A stretch of DNA of 64,000 nt from Erysipelothrix anatis (GTDB lineage Bacteria > Bacillota_I > Bacilli_A > Erysipelotrichales > Erysipelotrichaceae), in NCBI RefSeq assembly GCF_009828745.1, contig NZ_WTSX01000006.1, positions 62,001-126,000 of the forward strand. Reading direction: 5' to 3'. The position numbers and the translations under genes were made by a program. The notes beneath the pieces were generated by a model. It was not told the DNA's origin. It worked only from the letters and a program-made list of their open reading frames with translations, and did no database searches. Below, piece by piece: positions 27,621 to 36,520 of this stretch (position 1 is the first letter of the stretch; each line of letters begins with the position of its first letter).

Positions 27621-27658
27621 AAAAAGGACTTCGAATCGAAACTCAAAGTCCTTTTTTT
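27621..27658 (-). terminator. Intrinsic terminator after the EutH-like gene
   Basis: AAAAGGACTT...AAGTCCTTTT stem with T-runs on both strands; relevant on the minus strand, directly after the EutH-like stop codon. Confidence 0.82.
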
Positions 27659-27659
27659 A

Positions 27660-28847
27660 CTAGTTTAGAGATTTCTTAGGTTTGAAGACCTTTAAAGCGA
27701 TTGTGACTGCAACAATTCCTGCAGTGAGTTTACCAATCATAACCGGTACAATTAAGTTTGGTTGGAAGTTAGCGGTGAACGCAAGATGGTCCCCGATTAC
27801 AAACGCACCACAGACTGAGAAAGCTATAACTGCGATGATTTCATGATCTTCGAATGAATCGTCAATCATCGAGAAGAGTGCGATTACATTCGCTGCAGCA
27901 GCAAGAATACCTGTCACCACTTTCGATGAAAGTCCAACTTTGTTACCCAAACGTTCCAGCGGTTTCTCGAGTCGCGTCTGCATGAAATACACCATCGGAA
28001 ATGCACCACAGAGCATAATACCAATATAACCAGCAACTTCAAGTGCACGGTTAATATCTGCTTCATCTGCAATGATGGGTTCAAATGGCCAAACACCAAA
28101 GAGTGTGCTGAAGATACCTGTAAAATACTCAACTACGACTAAAGTAAAGACAATTTTGGTAAATGCATCCATGAAACGGCCGAAGCCTTTGAATCCAGCA
28201 ATCATCATATCTGGTTTTTTCCATAAGCCAAACGCCATTAAAAAACAGATGATGAGTAATGGAATCAAGTTAAGAAAGATTGTTTGGAAGGTCATGTTCA
28301 AGATAACTGTTTGAGCTGCAGCGCTTGTGCTCGACAAGGCACGCACACTTGGACTCATCAACGCAATAATAATATTACTTACAAGAACACCAACAGGTAT
28401 CGTAATAAATCCAATCATAATTCCCAATGACATTTGACGGTGGTATTTTTCCTTAACCGTTTTCAAAGCCACAGGAATACTAAAGACGATGGTAGCACCA
28501 GCCATATACCCTACCGTTGTTGCCATAATCCATGATTCTTTCGTTACTGCTAATGATTCCGCAAGTTGATATCCTCCCATATCGACAGCGAGAAATGTAG
28601 TTGCTGCGATTGCTGGATCTGCCCCAAAGAAGGCAAAAACTGGGCTGATAAAGTTTGTAATCAAACTGATTAAGATTGGCAAGGATGCCATAATACCGGC
28701 AACTGGTAAGAAAATACTTCCGATTGCGTTAATTCCTTCAAGGAATTGGTTTCCCATTTCACTTTCCGGTTTAAATATTGATGCCAAACATCCCCATACT
28801 GCAAAGAACATGATGATGTAGACAACAACGTCACTAATTATTTTCAT
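27660..28847 (-). CDS. EutH-like ethanolamine/choline transporter
   Basis: 395 residues, about eleven membrane segments. ADPAIAATTFLAVDMGGYQLAESLA closely follows the EutH signature (GADP...DMGGY.LA), and the closing segment has CGAFVIGDHLAF, also seen in EutH. EutH imports ethanolamine. It overlaps the start codon region of the HTH-LicC-LicA gene by 4 nt, and no ethanolamine-degradation genes are nearby. This suggests it feeds an amino alcohol to the kinase/cytidylyltransferase rather than to catabolism. Choline or ethanolamine cannot be told apart by sequence. Confidence 0.84.
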   Translation of the reverse strand: MKIISDVVVYIIMFFAVWGCLASIFKPESEMGNQFLEGINAIGSIFLPVAGIMASLPILISLITNFISPVFAFFGADPAIAATTFLAVDMGGYQLAESLAVTKESWIMATTVGYMAGATIVFSIPVALKTVKEKYHRQMSLGIMIGFITIPVGVLVSNIIIALMSPSVRALSSTSAAAQTVILNMTFQTIFLNLIPLLIICFLMAFGLWKKPDMMIAGFKGFGRFMDAFTKIVFTLVVVEYFTGIFSTLFGVWPFEPIIADEADINRALEVAGYIGIMLCGAFPMVYFMQTRLEKPLERLGNKVGLSSKVVTGILAAAANVIALFSMIDDSFEDHEIIAVIAFSVCGAFVIGDHLAFTANFQPNLIVPVMIGKLTAGIVAVTIALKVFKPKKSLN

Positions 28848-30610
28848 AGCGTTTCTCCATACTGTGCTAAAGCTTCGTTTGCATATTTAATACTTGAACG
28901 ATACCAAATGTAAAGGTATTCGCCGACCGTTGCGCCATTTGATTCTTGAAGAATAGCCCAGATAAACCAGTAATATGATGCGAGTGCAACGTAGCCAATA
29001 AAGTGGCGACGGCGTTCAAAGCTCATCGGTTTGCCTTCGTAGCGGTCTAAAATATCCATAGCTTCTTCAAAGGTGTAATCTGAACATGCAATAAACGTTC
29101 CTAAATCAACACCTGGATCGTCAACGCCAGCATACTCCCAATCAATGAGATATGGACGTGTACCTTGGAAGAGAATATTTGGATCATAGAAATCACAATG
29201 GCATAGTATTTTCGGATAGTTATCCGATTCTGTAAACTGGAAAACACGTTCTAATTTATTATATAATTCATCGAAATCGTCAAAATCATGACGACCTTTT
29301 TCAGCGATCATCGCAATAAAATCATTTGTTTTTTTCCAAACATTGAACTCATATTTACCTTCCAGTTGGAGATCATGAAGTTTACGAATCATTTCAAGAG
29401 ACGCATTTACTTCATAGTCATTGTGATAGTCCATGGTATGCGTATCGGTAATATAGTTCGCAATTTTCCAACCTTTATCTGGATTCATACAGATAAAGGA
29501 ATCATCAAGTCCATATTCTTTCGCCACTTCTTGCGCATAGGCTTCGGCTCTGCGGTTAATGTAGCTATCCGTTCCGACACCAGGATGACGGTACATATAG
29601 ACTTTATCGAAGACTTCAAATTTGAATGACAAGTTTGTGAGTCCTTTTTTGACTGCCTCAATATTCTTGATATCTTTAAGCTCACAATTTAGCGATGTCG
29701 TAATGTTTTCTAAAATTTGTGAGTCGGTATTCGTAATATACAAAGTATCGAAGTTTTGAAGGTCTTCAAAACTATCAAATTCATGAATTGAATTCGCTGG
29801 ATATTCCTTACCATACATTTTTAATGTTCCGATATGCTTCATGAGGACATATTCCCACAGACGATAACGTGTCGTTTCATCTTTGAATTCTTCTTTTAAG
29901 ATATTAATAAATGTATCCGAAAACTCTTTATCAAAGTAAGCGTGTCCTGTCATCAACGGTTCACCAACGCCAATTTCGATATCTTTAATCAATTTTCGTG
30001 AGTTCATTAATGCATAGAATTCCCCCGAAACATTTGCATGTTCATGAACTACTGCATAACTTGGCCCATACATATATGGATCAAATGGATTTTCATCATA
30101 ATAGATGTCTGAAACACAAAGATAGGTATTCTTAAATTGCGATGCTACTTTCAAAATAGTTGAAATATTGTTGTAGCGGTAGTAGTCTTCATTGATGGCG
30201 ATTTTTACGTTAAACTTGTCTTCTAAATAAAAGAACTTCTCTTTCATGTAACCAAGAACAAGTGTGATGTCCTTAATTCCGGATGCTTGTAATTGTTTAA
30301 TTTGGCGTTCTATAAGGATTTCACCGCGGACTTTCAAGAGTCCTTTTGGGTTTTCATAACCGAGTGGTGCAATCCGGGACCCCATTCCTGCAGCCATAAT
30401 AATCGCATTATCGACTTTATACTGCTGCATAATAGCTGTTCCCTTTTCAGTAATTTGGTTGTCTTTGATATACTCGTTTTCGACTAAAGTGTTTAGAACA
30501 CTGTTAACACTACCCAAAGATAGTTGGTTAAGCGCACTTGCGTCGCGTTGTGTTGTAAACTGATTGAGATGAAATAGTTTTAGGATATCAAATTCATTTT
30601 TTGTTATCAT
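28844..30610 (-). CDS. HTH-LicC-LicA fusion: amino-alcohol kinase/cytidylyltransferase (copy 2)
   Basis: 588 residues in the same order as copy 1: winged helix (residues 1-60, SLGSVNSVLNTL), LicC domain (AIIMAAGMGSRIAPL at about 69, PKGLL), and LicA-type kinase domain (KKGLTNLSF, HCDFYDPN, LIDWEYAGVDDP). All catalytic motifs are intact. Start chosen at the ATG behind AAGGAG with 6-nt spacing, which also aligns with copy 1; an ATG six codons upstream is possible. Partner gene is the EutH-like transporter instead of LicB, so its substrate may be ethanolamine or choline from a different source. Confidence 0.88.
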   Translation of the reverse strand: MITKNEFDILKLFHLNQFTTQRDASALNQLSLGSVNSVLNTLVENEYIKDNQITEKGTAIMQQYKVDNAIIMAAGMGSRIAPLGYENPKGLLKVRGEILIERQIKQLQASGIKDITLVLGYMKEKFFYLEDKFNVKIAINEDYYRYNNISTILKVASQFKNTYLCVSDIYYDENPFDPYMYGPSYAVVHEHANVSGEFYALMNSRKLIKDIEIGVGEPLMTGHAYFDKEFSDTFINILKEEFKDETTRYRLWEYVLMKHIGTLKMYGKEYPANSIHEFDSFEDLQNFDTLYITNTDSQILENITTSLNCELKDIKNIEAVKKGLTNLSFKFEVFDKVYMYRHPGVGTDSYINRRAEAYAQEVAKEYGLDDSFICMNPDKGWKIANYITDTHTMDYHNDYEVNASLEMIRKLHDLQLEGKYEFNVWKKTNDFIAMIAEKGRHDFDDFDELYNKLERVFQFTESDNYPKILCHCDFYDPNILFQGTRPYLIDWEYAGVDDPGVDLGTFIACSDYTFEEAMDILDRYEGKPMSFERRRHFIGYVALASYYWFIWAILQESNGATVGEYLYIWYRSSIKYANEALAQYGETL

Positions 30611-30716
30611 ATATTTCTCCTTGTTCATAATTTCCTTAATTCTACCATAAAATGAACGAAAGCAATATATTTAACGATATTATTGTTGTAAATATCAGAA
30701 ATCACATTTTTCCAGT

Positions 30717-30745
30717 ATAAAAAAAACGGTCGTTTTCGACCGTTT
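30717..30745 (-). terminator. Intrinsic terminator after the ABC-F gene
   Basis: ACGGTCG-TTTT-CGACCGT stem; followed by a run of eight T on the minus strand. Confidence 0.88.
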
Positions 30746-30753
30746 ATCATGTA

Positions 30754-32349
30754 TTATTTATTTTTATTAAACTCGAGATATTCTTCGTAAGTACCGAGGT
30801 AATCAAACACAGATCCATCTGCTTTAAAATCAAAGACTCGTGTTGCTGTTGTTTCGATAATTTGATGGTCATGGGATGCCAGAATAATTGTACCTGGGAA
30901 TTTAATGAGCGCATTGTTCAATGCAGTAATTGATTCCATGTCTAAGTGGTTCGTTGGCTCATCAAGTAAGAGCACATTGGCACCTAAGATCATCATTTTT
31001 GACATCATACAACGGACTTTCTCTCCACCTGAAAGGACATTGACCTTCTTCAATGCATCATCGCCACCGAATAACATACGTCCCAAGAATCCACGAACAA
31101 ATGTTTCATCTTTTTCATCTGAGAATTCCATTAACCAGTCGACGATACGCTCATCAACTTCAAAGTTCTCTTCGAAATTTTTATTAAAGTATGCATATTC
31201 AACGCTAGATCCCCAGTTAATCGAACCCGAATCAGCAGGTGTCGTTTCTGAAATAACATCGAAGAACATTGACTTAGCAAGCTCATTTTCGCCAACAAGG
31301 GCTACTTTTTCGCCATTTCCGACCGTAAGATTAAGATTCTTGAAGTAGGTAATCCCATCCCCTGTTTTCGTAAGGTCTTCAACTTGTAGAATTGAAGTAC
31401 CTAAACTACGTTTTGGTTTAAATTCGATAAATGGATAACGTCGTTTTGAGGGTTGCATTTCTTCGATATTAATTTTTGCTAACGCTTGTTTTCGTGATGT
31501 TGCTTGTTTGGACTTCGAGGCATTCGCACTAAAACGGGCAATAAAGTCTTGAAGTTCTTTGATTTTTTCTTCTTTTTTCTTGTTTGCATCTTTCATTTGA
31601 CGAAGCATCAACTGACTGGATTCATACCAGAAATCGTAGTTTCCTACAAAGAGTTGAATTTTGCCATAGTCAATATCTGCAATATGAGTACATGTTTTAT
31701 TTAAGAAGTGACGATCGTGAGAAACCATGATAACAGTTGTATTATCTAAGTTCATAATAAACTCTTCTAACCATTGAATTGCTTCAATGTCAAGGTGGTT
31801 AGTCGGCTCATCCAGTAGTAAAATATCTGGATTACCAAATACCGCTTGTGCCAATAAGACTTTAACCTTATCAGCTGCAGGAACATCAGCCATTTTAGCT
31901 TCATGATATTGACTGTCAATTCCAAGACCATTTAAAAGCATGAATACTTCGGTTTCAGCATTCCAACCATCCATATCTGCAAACTTTTCTTCCAACTCAC
32001 CCGCACGAATTCCATCGGCTTCTGTGAAATCTTCTTTAGTATAAATTGCATCTTTTTCTTTCATGATGGCATATAAGTCTTGGTTTCCCATGATAACTGT
32101 TTCTAAGACAGTAAATTCATCATATGCAAAATGATCTTGCTTTAAAAATGAAAGACGTTTCCCTGGTTGGACTGATACATGCCCACCCGTTGCGTCAAGT
32201 TCTTTTGATAACAACTTTAAAAAAGTTGATTTACCCGCACCGTTTGCACCGATAACCCCATAACAGTTACCCTCTATAAAATTGATGGATACATCTTCAA
32301 ATAAAGCCTTCCCATCAAACATTAATGATAAATTATTTGTACTAATCAC
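30754..32349 (-). CDS. ABC-F family ATPase (YkpA/YbiT-like)
   Basis: 531 residues, two ABC domains and no membrane part. First domain: GANGAGKSTFLK Walker A, then LLLDEPTNHLDIEAIQWLE. A charged linker (DANKKKEEKIKEL) follows. Second domain: GENELAKSMFF, an atypical Walker A, and LSGGEKVRCMMSKMM with LLLDEPTNHLDME. ABC-F proteins act on the ribosome at stalled translation. The start is a GTG read as MISTNNLSL, which has the only well-spaced ribosome site (AGGAG, 7-8 nt) and matches the family N-terminus; an ATG two codons earlier lies too close to that site. Confidence 0.88.
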   Translation of the reverse strand: MISTNNLSLMFDGKALFEDVSINFIEGNCYGVIGANGAGKSTFLKLLSKELDATGGHVSVQPGKRLSFLKQDHFAYDEFTVLETVIMGNQDLYAIMKEKDAIYTKEDFTEADGIRAGELEEKFADMDGWNAETEVFMLLNGLGIDSQYHEAKMADVPAADKVKVLLAQAVFGNPDILLLDEPTNHLDIEAIQWLEEFIMNLDNTTVIMVSHDRHFLNKTCTHIADIDYGKIQLFVGNYDFWYESSQLMLRQMKDANKKKEEKIKELQDFIARFSANASKSKQATSRKQALAKINIEEMQPSKRRYPFIEFKPKRSLGTSILQVEDLTKTGDGITYFKNLNLTVGNGEKVALVGENELAKSMFFDVISETTPADSGSINWGSSVEYAYFNKNFEENFEVDERIVDWLMEFSDEKDETFVRGFLGRMLFGGDDALKKVNVLSGGEKVRCMMSKMMILGANVLLLDEPTNHLDMESITALNNALIKFPGTIILASHDHQIIETTATRVFDFKADGSVFDYLGTYEEYLEFNKNK

Positions 32350-32494
32350 ACGCATTCTCCTTTTGAATCCAATCAATTATATCATAAAATCAGAATTGGT
32401 ACGTATTCATTGTCTCGAGATCAATACTTCTTGAGTGATGCTCTTGAACTGCTATTCAATTACATCTAAAATAGAACCATATTGAGGTGAACTT

Positions 32495-33733
32495 ATGAAC
32501 GCAGAAATTATTAATGTTGGTACTGAATTATTGATGGGAGATGTTGTAAACACAAATGCAACATTCATCGCTAAACACTTACAAGATTACGGAATCAACA
32601 ATTACTTTCAAACAGTAATTGGCGATAATCCCGCCCGCTTAGAAGCACAAATCAAACAATCACTAAGCCGTAGCGATATGATTATCATCACTGGCGGTCT
32701 GGGCCCAACATATGATGACTTAACGAAAGAAATCGTTGCTCAAGCATTAAACTTAGAAATGGTCATGGATTTGGCATCCAAAGAACGAATTGAGTCTTAT
32801 TTCAAGAAATCACATCGCGCTATGCCTCACAACAACCTTAAGCAAGCCATGATTCCAGACGGTTCGCGAGCATTGGATAATAATTACGGAACCGCACCCG
32901 GTGTGCTCATTGAGCAAAATGACAAAACAGTCATTTTATTGCCCGGACCACCTCGGGAACTGAAACCGATGTTTATGAATGCTATTATTCCGTTTCTCGC
33001 AGAAAAACGTGACTTTATGATTGTTTCTGATCGTGTCTACATCCAGGGTATTGGAGAGTCACACATCGAGGAAGCGCTCTCCAGTCTTATGATTGAAAGC
33101 ACCAATCCCACGATTGCCCCCTATTTGCATGAAAATGGGGTCATGTTACGCGTTAGTGCACGCTCACGTTCACAAGAAGAAGGACATGCTTTAAATCAAA
33201 ACGCAGTCAACGTCATTCTCGAAACCTTCCCAGACAATATTATGGGAGTGAATATCGGCTCTTTAGAAGAAGAGTTAGTTCTCGAACTGACGAAACGCAA
33301 TCAAACTATCGCAACGGCTGAAAGTTGCACCGGTGGCTTACTTGCGAAACGAATTACGGATGTTAATGGAAGTTCTGCCATTTTCAATTATGGTGCAGTC
33401 ACATATTCAAATACCATGAAGACACAAGTCCTCGGTGTCGATTCGTCTCTTTTTGATTCGGTGGGTGCTGTTTCAAAAGAAGTAGCTGAAGCAATGGCAC
33501 TTGGCGTTAAAAAACTTGCTAACGCTGATTATGGTATCGGAATAACAGGAATCGCAGGCCCTACTGGTGGAACTGTTGAAAAACCTGTAGGAACAGTGTA
33601 TATCGCCCTTGCAACGACAGCAGGATGTGTTACTGAAAAATACATGTTTGGCCATCGCCATCTTGATCGTGAAAGTGTTCGATATGCAGCATCTCAGGCG
33701 GCGCTTGCCTTAATTCACAAGCATTTGAAATAA
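32495..33733 (+). CDS. cinA: CinA-like protein (MoCF domain plus NMN deamidase domain)
   Basis: 412 residues. N-terminal molybdopterin-binding-like domain (INVGTELLMGDVVNTNA, ITGGLGPTYDDLTKE, LPGPPRELKPMF) and C-terminal CinA/PncC domain (ATAESCTGGLLAKRI, GAVTYSN, GITGIAGPTGGT). The C-terminal domain deamidates nicotinamide mononucleotide; in competent bacteria cinA is linked to recA. Here no recA follows; a terminator comes directly after. Ribosome site GAGGTGAAC before the ATG. Confidence 0.94.
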   Translation: MNAEIINVGTELLMGDVVNTNATFIAKHLQDYGINNYFQTVIGDNPARLEAQIKQSLSRSDMIIITGGLGPTYDDLTKEIVAQALNLEMVMDLASKERIESYFKKSHRAMPHNNLKQAMIPDGSRALDNNYGTAPGVLIEQNDKTVILLPGPPRELKPMFMNAIIPFLAEKRDFMIVSDRVYIQGIGESHIEEALSSLMIESTNPTIAPYLHENGVMLRVSARSRSQEEGHALNQNAVNVILETFPDNIMGVNIGSLEEELVLELTKRNQTIATAESCTGGLLAKRITDVNGSSAIFNYGAVTYSNTMKTQVLGVDSSLFDSVGAVSKEVAEAMALGVKKLANADYGIGITGIAGPTGGTVEKPVGTVYIALATTAGCVTEKYMFGHRHLDRESVRYAASQAALALIHKHLK

Positions 33734-33757
33734 AAAAGCCTCAACGGGCTTTTTTTA
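33733..33757 (+). terminator. Convergent terminator between cinA and the GH2 gene
   Basis: AAAAAGCC-TCAAC-GGGCTTTTTTT, with T-runs on both strands, between two converging genes. Confidence 0.85.
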
Positions 33758-35488
33758 TTCTTTTCCATCCGACGCTGATAGCAATTCTATGGCCGCTGGT
33801 TGTAGATTGATGGCTTTAATGCGTTCGGCATCAAATTTGGGTTTACGATTGTAGTAACACAACCCATTCTTTTCTTGCTCAATATCATACAATTGTGTGT
33901 AACAATAGCCAAACAATTGTGGGTGCTGGAGTAAAACATTTGTAAGTCCTTCATAGCGCTCTAAAAATTCAGTTTCAGATTGTGGTTCTGTACCATAACC
34001 CCATGAACTTTCACCACTTGGATCCCATTTAATACCGCCATATTCGCTAATACAAAATGCCTGTCCTGATTTATAGGTTTGTCGGGCATCATGTTCATCC
34101 CAAAATGCACCATTTGGGTGATGAATCCCTTGGAAATGATACCGTAATTGATCGACATCTTGAGTATAATCATGAACATCATAAAAATCAGTAACAACAT
34201 GATAATTACCACTCGTATCAACACATGGTCGTGTTGGGTCCATGTCTTTAGTCGTTCGGTAAATTAATTCTATAATTTCGTCACGTTGAGGTCTTCCCTC
34301 AACATTCCATGTCTCATTGAATGGACTCCAGGTGATAATCGATGGGTGATTAAAATCTCGTTTAACGAGTTGTTGCCATTCGGGTAGAAAATCCGTGATC
34401 GATTGGTAATTCGAAAGATCAATGCCCCAGTTTGCCATTTCGGCCCAGACCATGAATCCAGCGCGATCACAATGGTAGTAGAATCTCGGTTCAAATGCTT
34501 TTTCATGTAACCGTGCGCCATTAAAACCCATAGATTGACTTAAAGTAATGTCATGTTTTAGGCTTTCATCATCCTTCGCGGTATAAACACCATCTTCATA
34601 AAATCCTTGTAACAGCACAAATCGTTGGAATATTGTTTTACCATTGAGCTTAAATTCATACCCATCAAGTTCAATTTCACGCATCCCAAAATAACTATGA
34701 ACCGTATCATCTTCAAAAGAGAATCTGACATCGTACAATGCACCTTCACCGATTTCCCACAGATGTAGCTCATCCAGTTTTATTTGTACAAATCCATGCT
34801 TATTGTGGGTCGTTTGATGTTGTCCGACACACCTTCCATCATAGGTAATTTCAACTGATAATTGCCCTTTTCCCGTAGTAAAAGCTTCAATCGCAATTGT
34901 ACTATTATGGATATTTGGATAGTATCGAATGCTTTCGAGTCGTGTAAAAGGCACAAACTCTAACCACACAGTCTGCCATATACCCGTTGTACGGGTATAA
35001 TCACAACCTCGCGAGTAGTAAAAAGAACTTTGTTTTCCTTTTGGCTGTCTTCCCGAACGTACATCATCCTCTACATAAACAGTCAAAGTATTGATACCTA
35101 CATGGACATGCTCTCGAATTTCAAATGAAAATGAATCATAACCGCCTTCATGAGCTCCTATTGACTGACCGTTCACAAATATTTCTGTTTTATAATCGAC
35201 CGCACCGAAGTGAAGTATGATCTCGGATTGAAGCTGATCTGCACCAATTTCAAAATTTCTTTGATACCATACTGCCGGCATAAAATCAGTATATTCAATA
35301 CCGCTAAGCTTGCTTTCTGGAGGATACGGAACAGTTATTTGCCGCGTAAAGGTGTGCTCTTTTTGCCATTGACGATCTAAACCGCTTTTTCCAAAATCAA
35401 AATCAAATTTCCATAATCCATTTAAATTTTGCCAAGTTTGGCGTTCAAATTGCGGATTTGGATGTTCATGTCTGGGTATACTATTCAT
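33755..35488 (-). CDS. Glycoside hydrolase family 2 (beta-galactosidase/beta-glucuronidase-like)
   Basis: 577 residues: N-terminal jelly-roll sugar-binding domain (from about residue 5, with the motif LHFGAVDYKTEIFVNG), immunoglobulin-like middle domain, then a TIM barrel with WSPFNETWN (acid/base Glu in N-E) and CISEYGGIKW (nucleophile Glu). Short compared with LacZ (about 1000), but usual for compact GH2. No signal peptide, so intracellular. Divergent from an AraC regulator gene that probably controls it; no sugar transporter is adjacent. Substrate unknown. Confidence 0.88.
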   Translation of the reverse strand: MNSIPRHEHPNPQFERQTWQNLNGLWKFDFDFGKSGLDRQWQKEHTFTRQITVPYPPESKLSGIEYTDFMPAVWYQRNFEIGADQLQSEIILHFGAVDYKTEIFVNGQSIGAHEGGYDSFSFEIREHVHVGINTLTVYVEDDVRSGRQPKGKQSSFYYSRGCDYTRTTGIWQTVWLEFVPFTRLESIRYYPNIHNSTIAIEAFTTGKGQLSVEITYDGRCVGQHQTTHNKHGFVQIKLDELHLWEIGEGALYDVRFSFEDDTVHSYFGMREIELDGYEFKLNGKTIFQRFVLLQGFYEDGVYTAKDDESLKHDITLSQSMGFNGARLHEKAFEPRFYYHCDRAGFMVWAEMANWGIDLSNYQSITDFLPEWQQLVKRDFNHPSIITWSPFNETWNVEGRPQRDEIIELIYRTTKDMDPTRPCVDTSGNYHVVTDFYDVHDYTQDVDQLRYHFQGIHHPNGAFWDEHDARQTYKSGQAFCISEYGGIKWDPSGESSWGYGTEPQSETEFLERYEGLTNVLLQHPQLFGYCYTQLYDIEQEKNGLCYYNRKPKFDAERIKAINLQPAAIELLSASDGKE

Positions 35489-35583
35489 TTGAGTTCTCCT
35501 TCTCTTTTATCTATAATTGAATTATACAATCACCAATTTCAAAAATGGTGGATATTTCAATCAATTAAGTGAGGAATACACGC

Positions 35584-36417
35584 ATGAAAGAACATATACT
35601 TAGTTTTTTACCCAGTCATTTTCAGACACCGTCCCTTTTTCGTATTGAAATTGCGGGAATCACATACCCATTCAGCACGTATCATGTCCAACGCCAACAT
35701 TCGCATATATACAGTTTCGAGTATGTTGTATCTGGATCCGGAACGCTGAGAATTGACGGCATCGAATACAGTGTGCAACAAGGAGATGTTTTTATCTTGC
35801 CTAAGCACCATGATCATGAATATTGGTCAAACCCCAAAAAGCCACTCCATAAACTATGGATTAATGTGTCAGGCAGTTTATGCGATCACCTGCTTCAAAC
35901 GTATCACATTCACAATAATTATGTATTTCGTAATTTGGATGTATTTGATTGTCTCTCTGAATTTCTGGTTATATGTGAAAGTTACACATTGACACCGCAA
36001 CAACGTTCACAGCAAACATCGCTTCAATTTCATAAATTAATGCTACTTATTCACGACCATTCCATCCAAAACGACGTATTACATCTCAGTGAACCTGTTT
36101 ATAAGGCAAAACAACGATTCGATGACTCAGTGTTTACAACTATATCGATTAGCGAAGTAGCCGCTCACGTGAACATGTCGTCCTCACAATTAACCCGGAT
36201 TTTCAAGCAGCAACTTCATCGAACACCCTACAATTACCTTCTTGATAAGAAACTTGAAATGGCACGATTACTACTCTCGGAGTCTTTTTTAACTGTACAA
36301 CAAATTTCTGATCGGTTGGCATTTTCCGACCCGCAGTATTTCTCCAATATTTTCAAACGTAAAAGTGGATATACACCGACTCAGTGGCGGAATACAAACC
36401 GACGTAAATCCGATTAA
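35584..36417 (+). CDS. AraC-family transcription regulator with cupin domain
   Basis: 277 residues. N-terminal cupin sensor (SFEYVVSGSGTLRIDGIEY, GDVFILPKHHDHEYW) and C-terminal double HTH (TTISISEVAAHVNMSSSQLTRIFKQQLHRTP and AFSDPQYFSNIFKRKSGYTP). Probably an activator of the divergent GH2 gene in response to a sugar. The start chosen is the ATG behind GTGAGG; a GTG five codons earlier overlaps that site. Confidence 0.9.
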   Translation: MKEHILSFLPSHFQTPSLFRIEIAGITYPFSTYHVQRQHSHIYSFEYVVSGSGTLRIDGIEYSVQQGDVFILPKHHDHEYWSNPKKPLHKLWINVSGSLCDHLLQTYHIHNNYVFRNLDVFDCLSEFLVICESYTLTPQQRSQQTSLQFHKLMLLIHDHSIQNDVLHLSEPVYKAKQRFDDSVFTTISISEVAAHVNMSSSQLTRIFKQQLHRTPYNYLLDKKLEMARLLLSESFLTVQQISDRLAFSDPQYFSNIFKRKSGYTPTQWRNTNRRKSD

Positions 36418-36456
36418 CGCCTTACGAAATACCATGCATTTAACTCAATCCCACAT

Positions 36457-36492
36457 AAAAAAAGGAGCCAAGTTTTGACTTGCTCCTTTTTC
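36457..36492. terminator. Convergent terminator between the AraC gene and rlmCD
   Basis: AAAAAGGAGCCAAG and CTTGCTCCTTTTT arms with a small bulge, T-runs on both strands. Confidence 0.82.
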
Positions 36493-36520
36493 GATATAGT
36501 ATTTTTGATTGCTTTAAAAA

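Noticed and set aside
30905-31348. 147-codon ORF on the plus strand inside the ABC-F gene
   Set aside because: Antisense shadow with Ser/Pro/Lys-rich composition; the ABC-F frame is clear.
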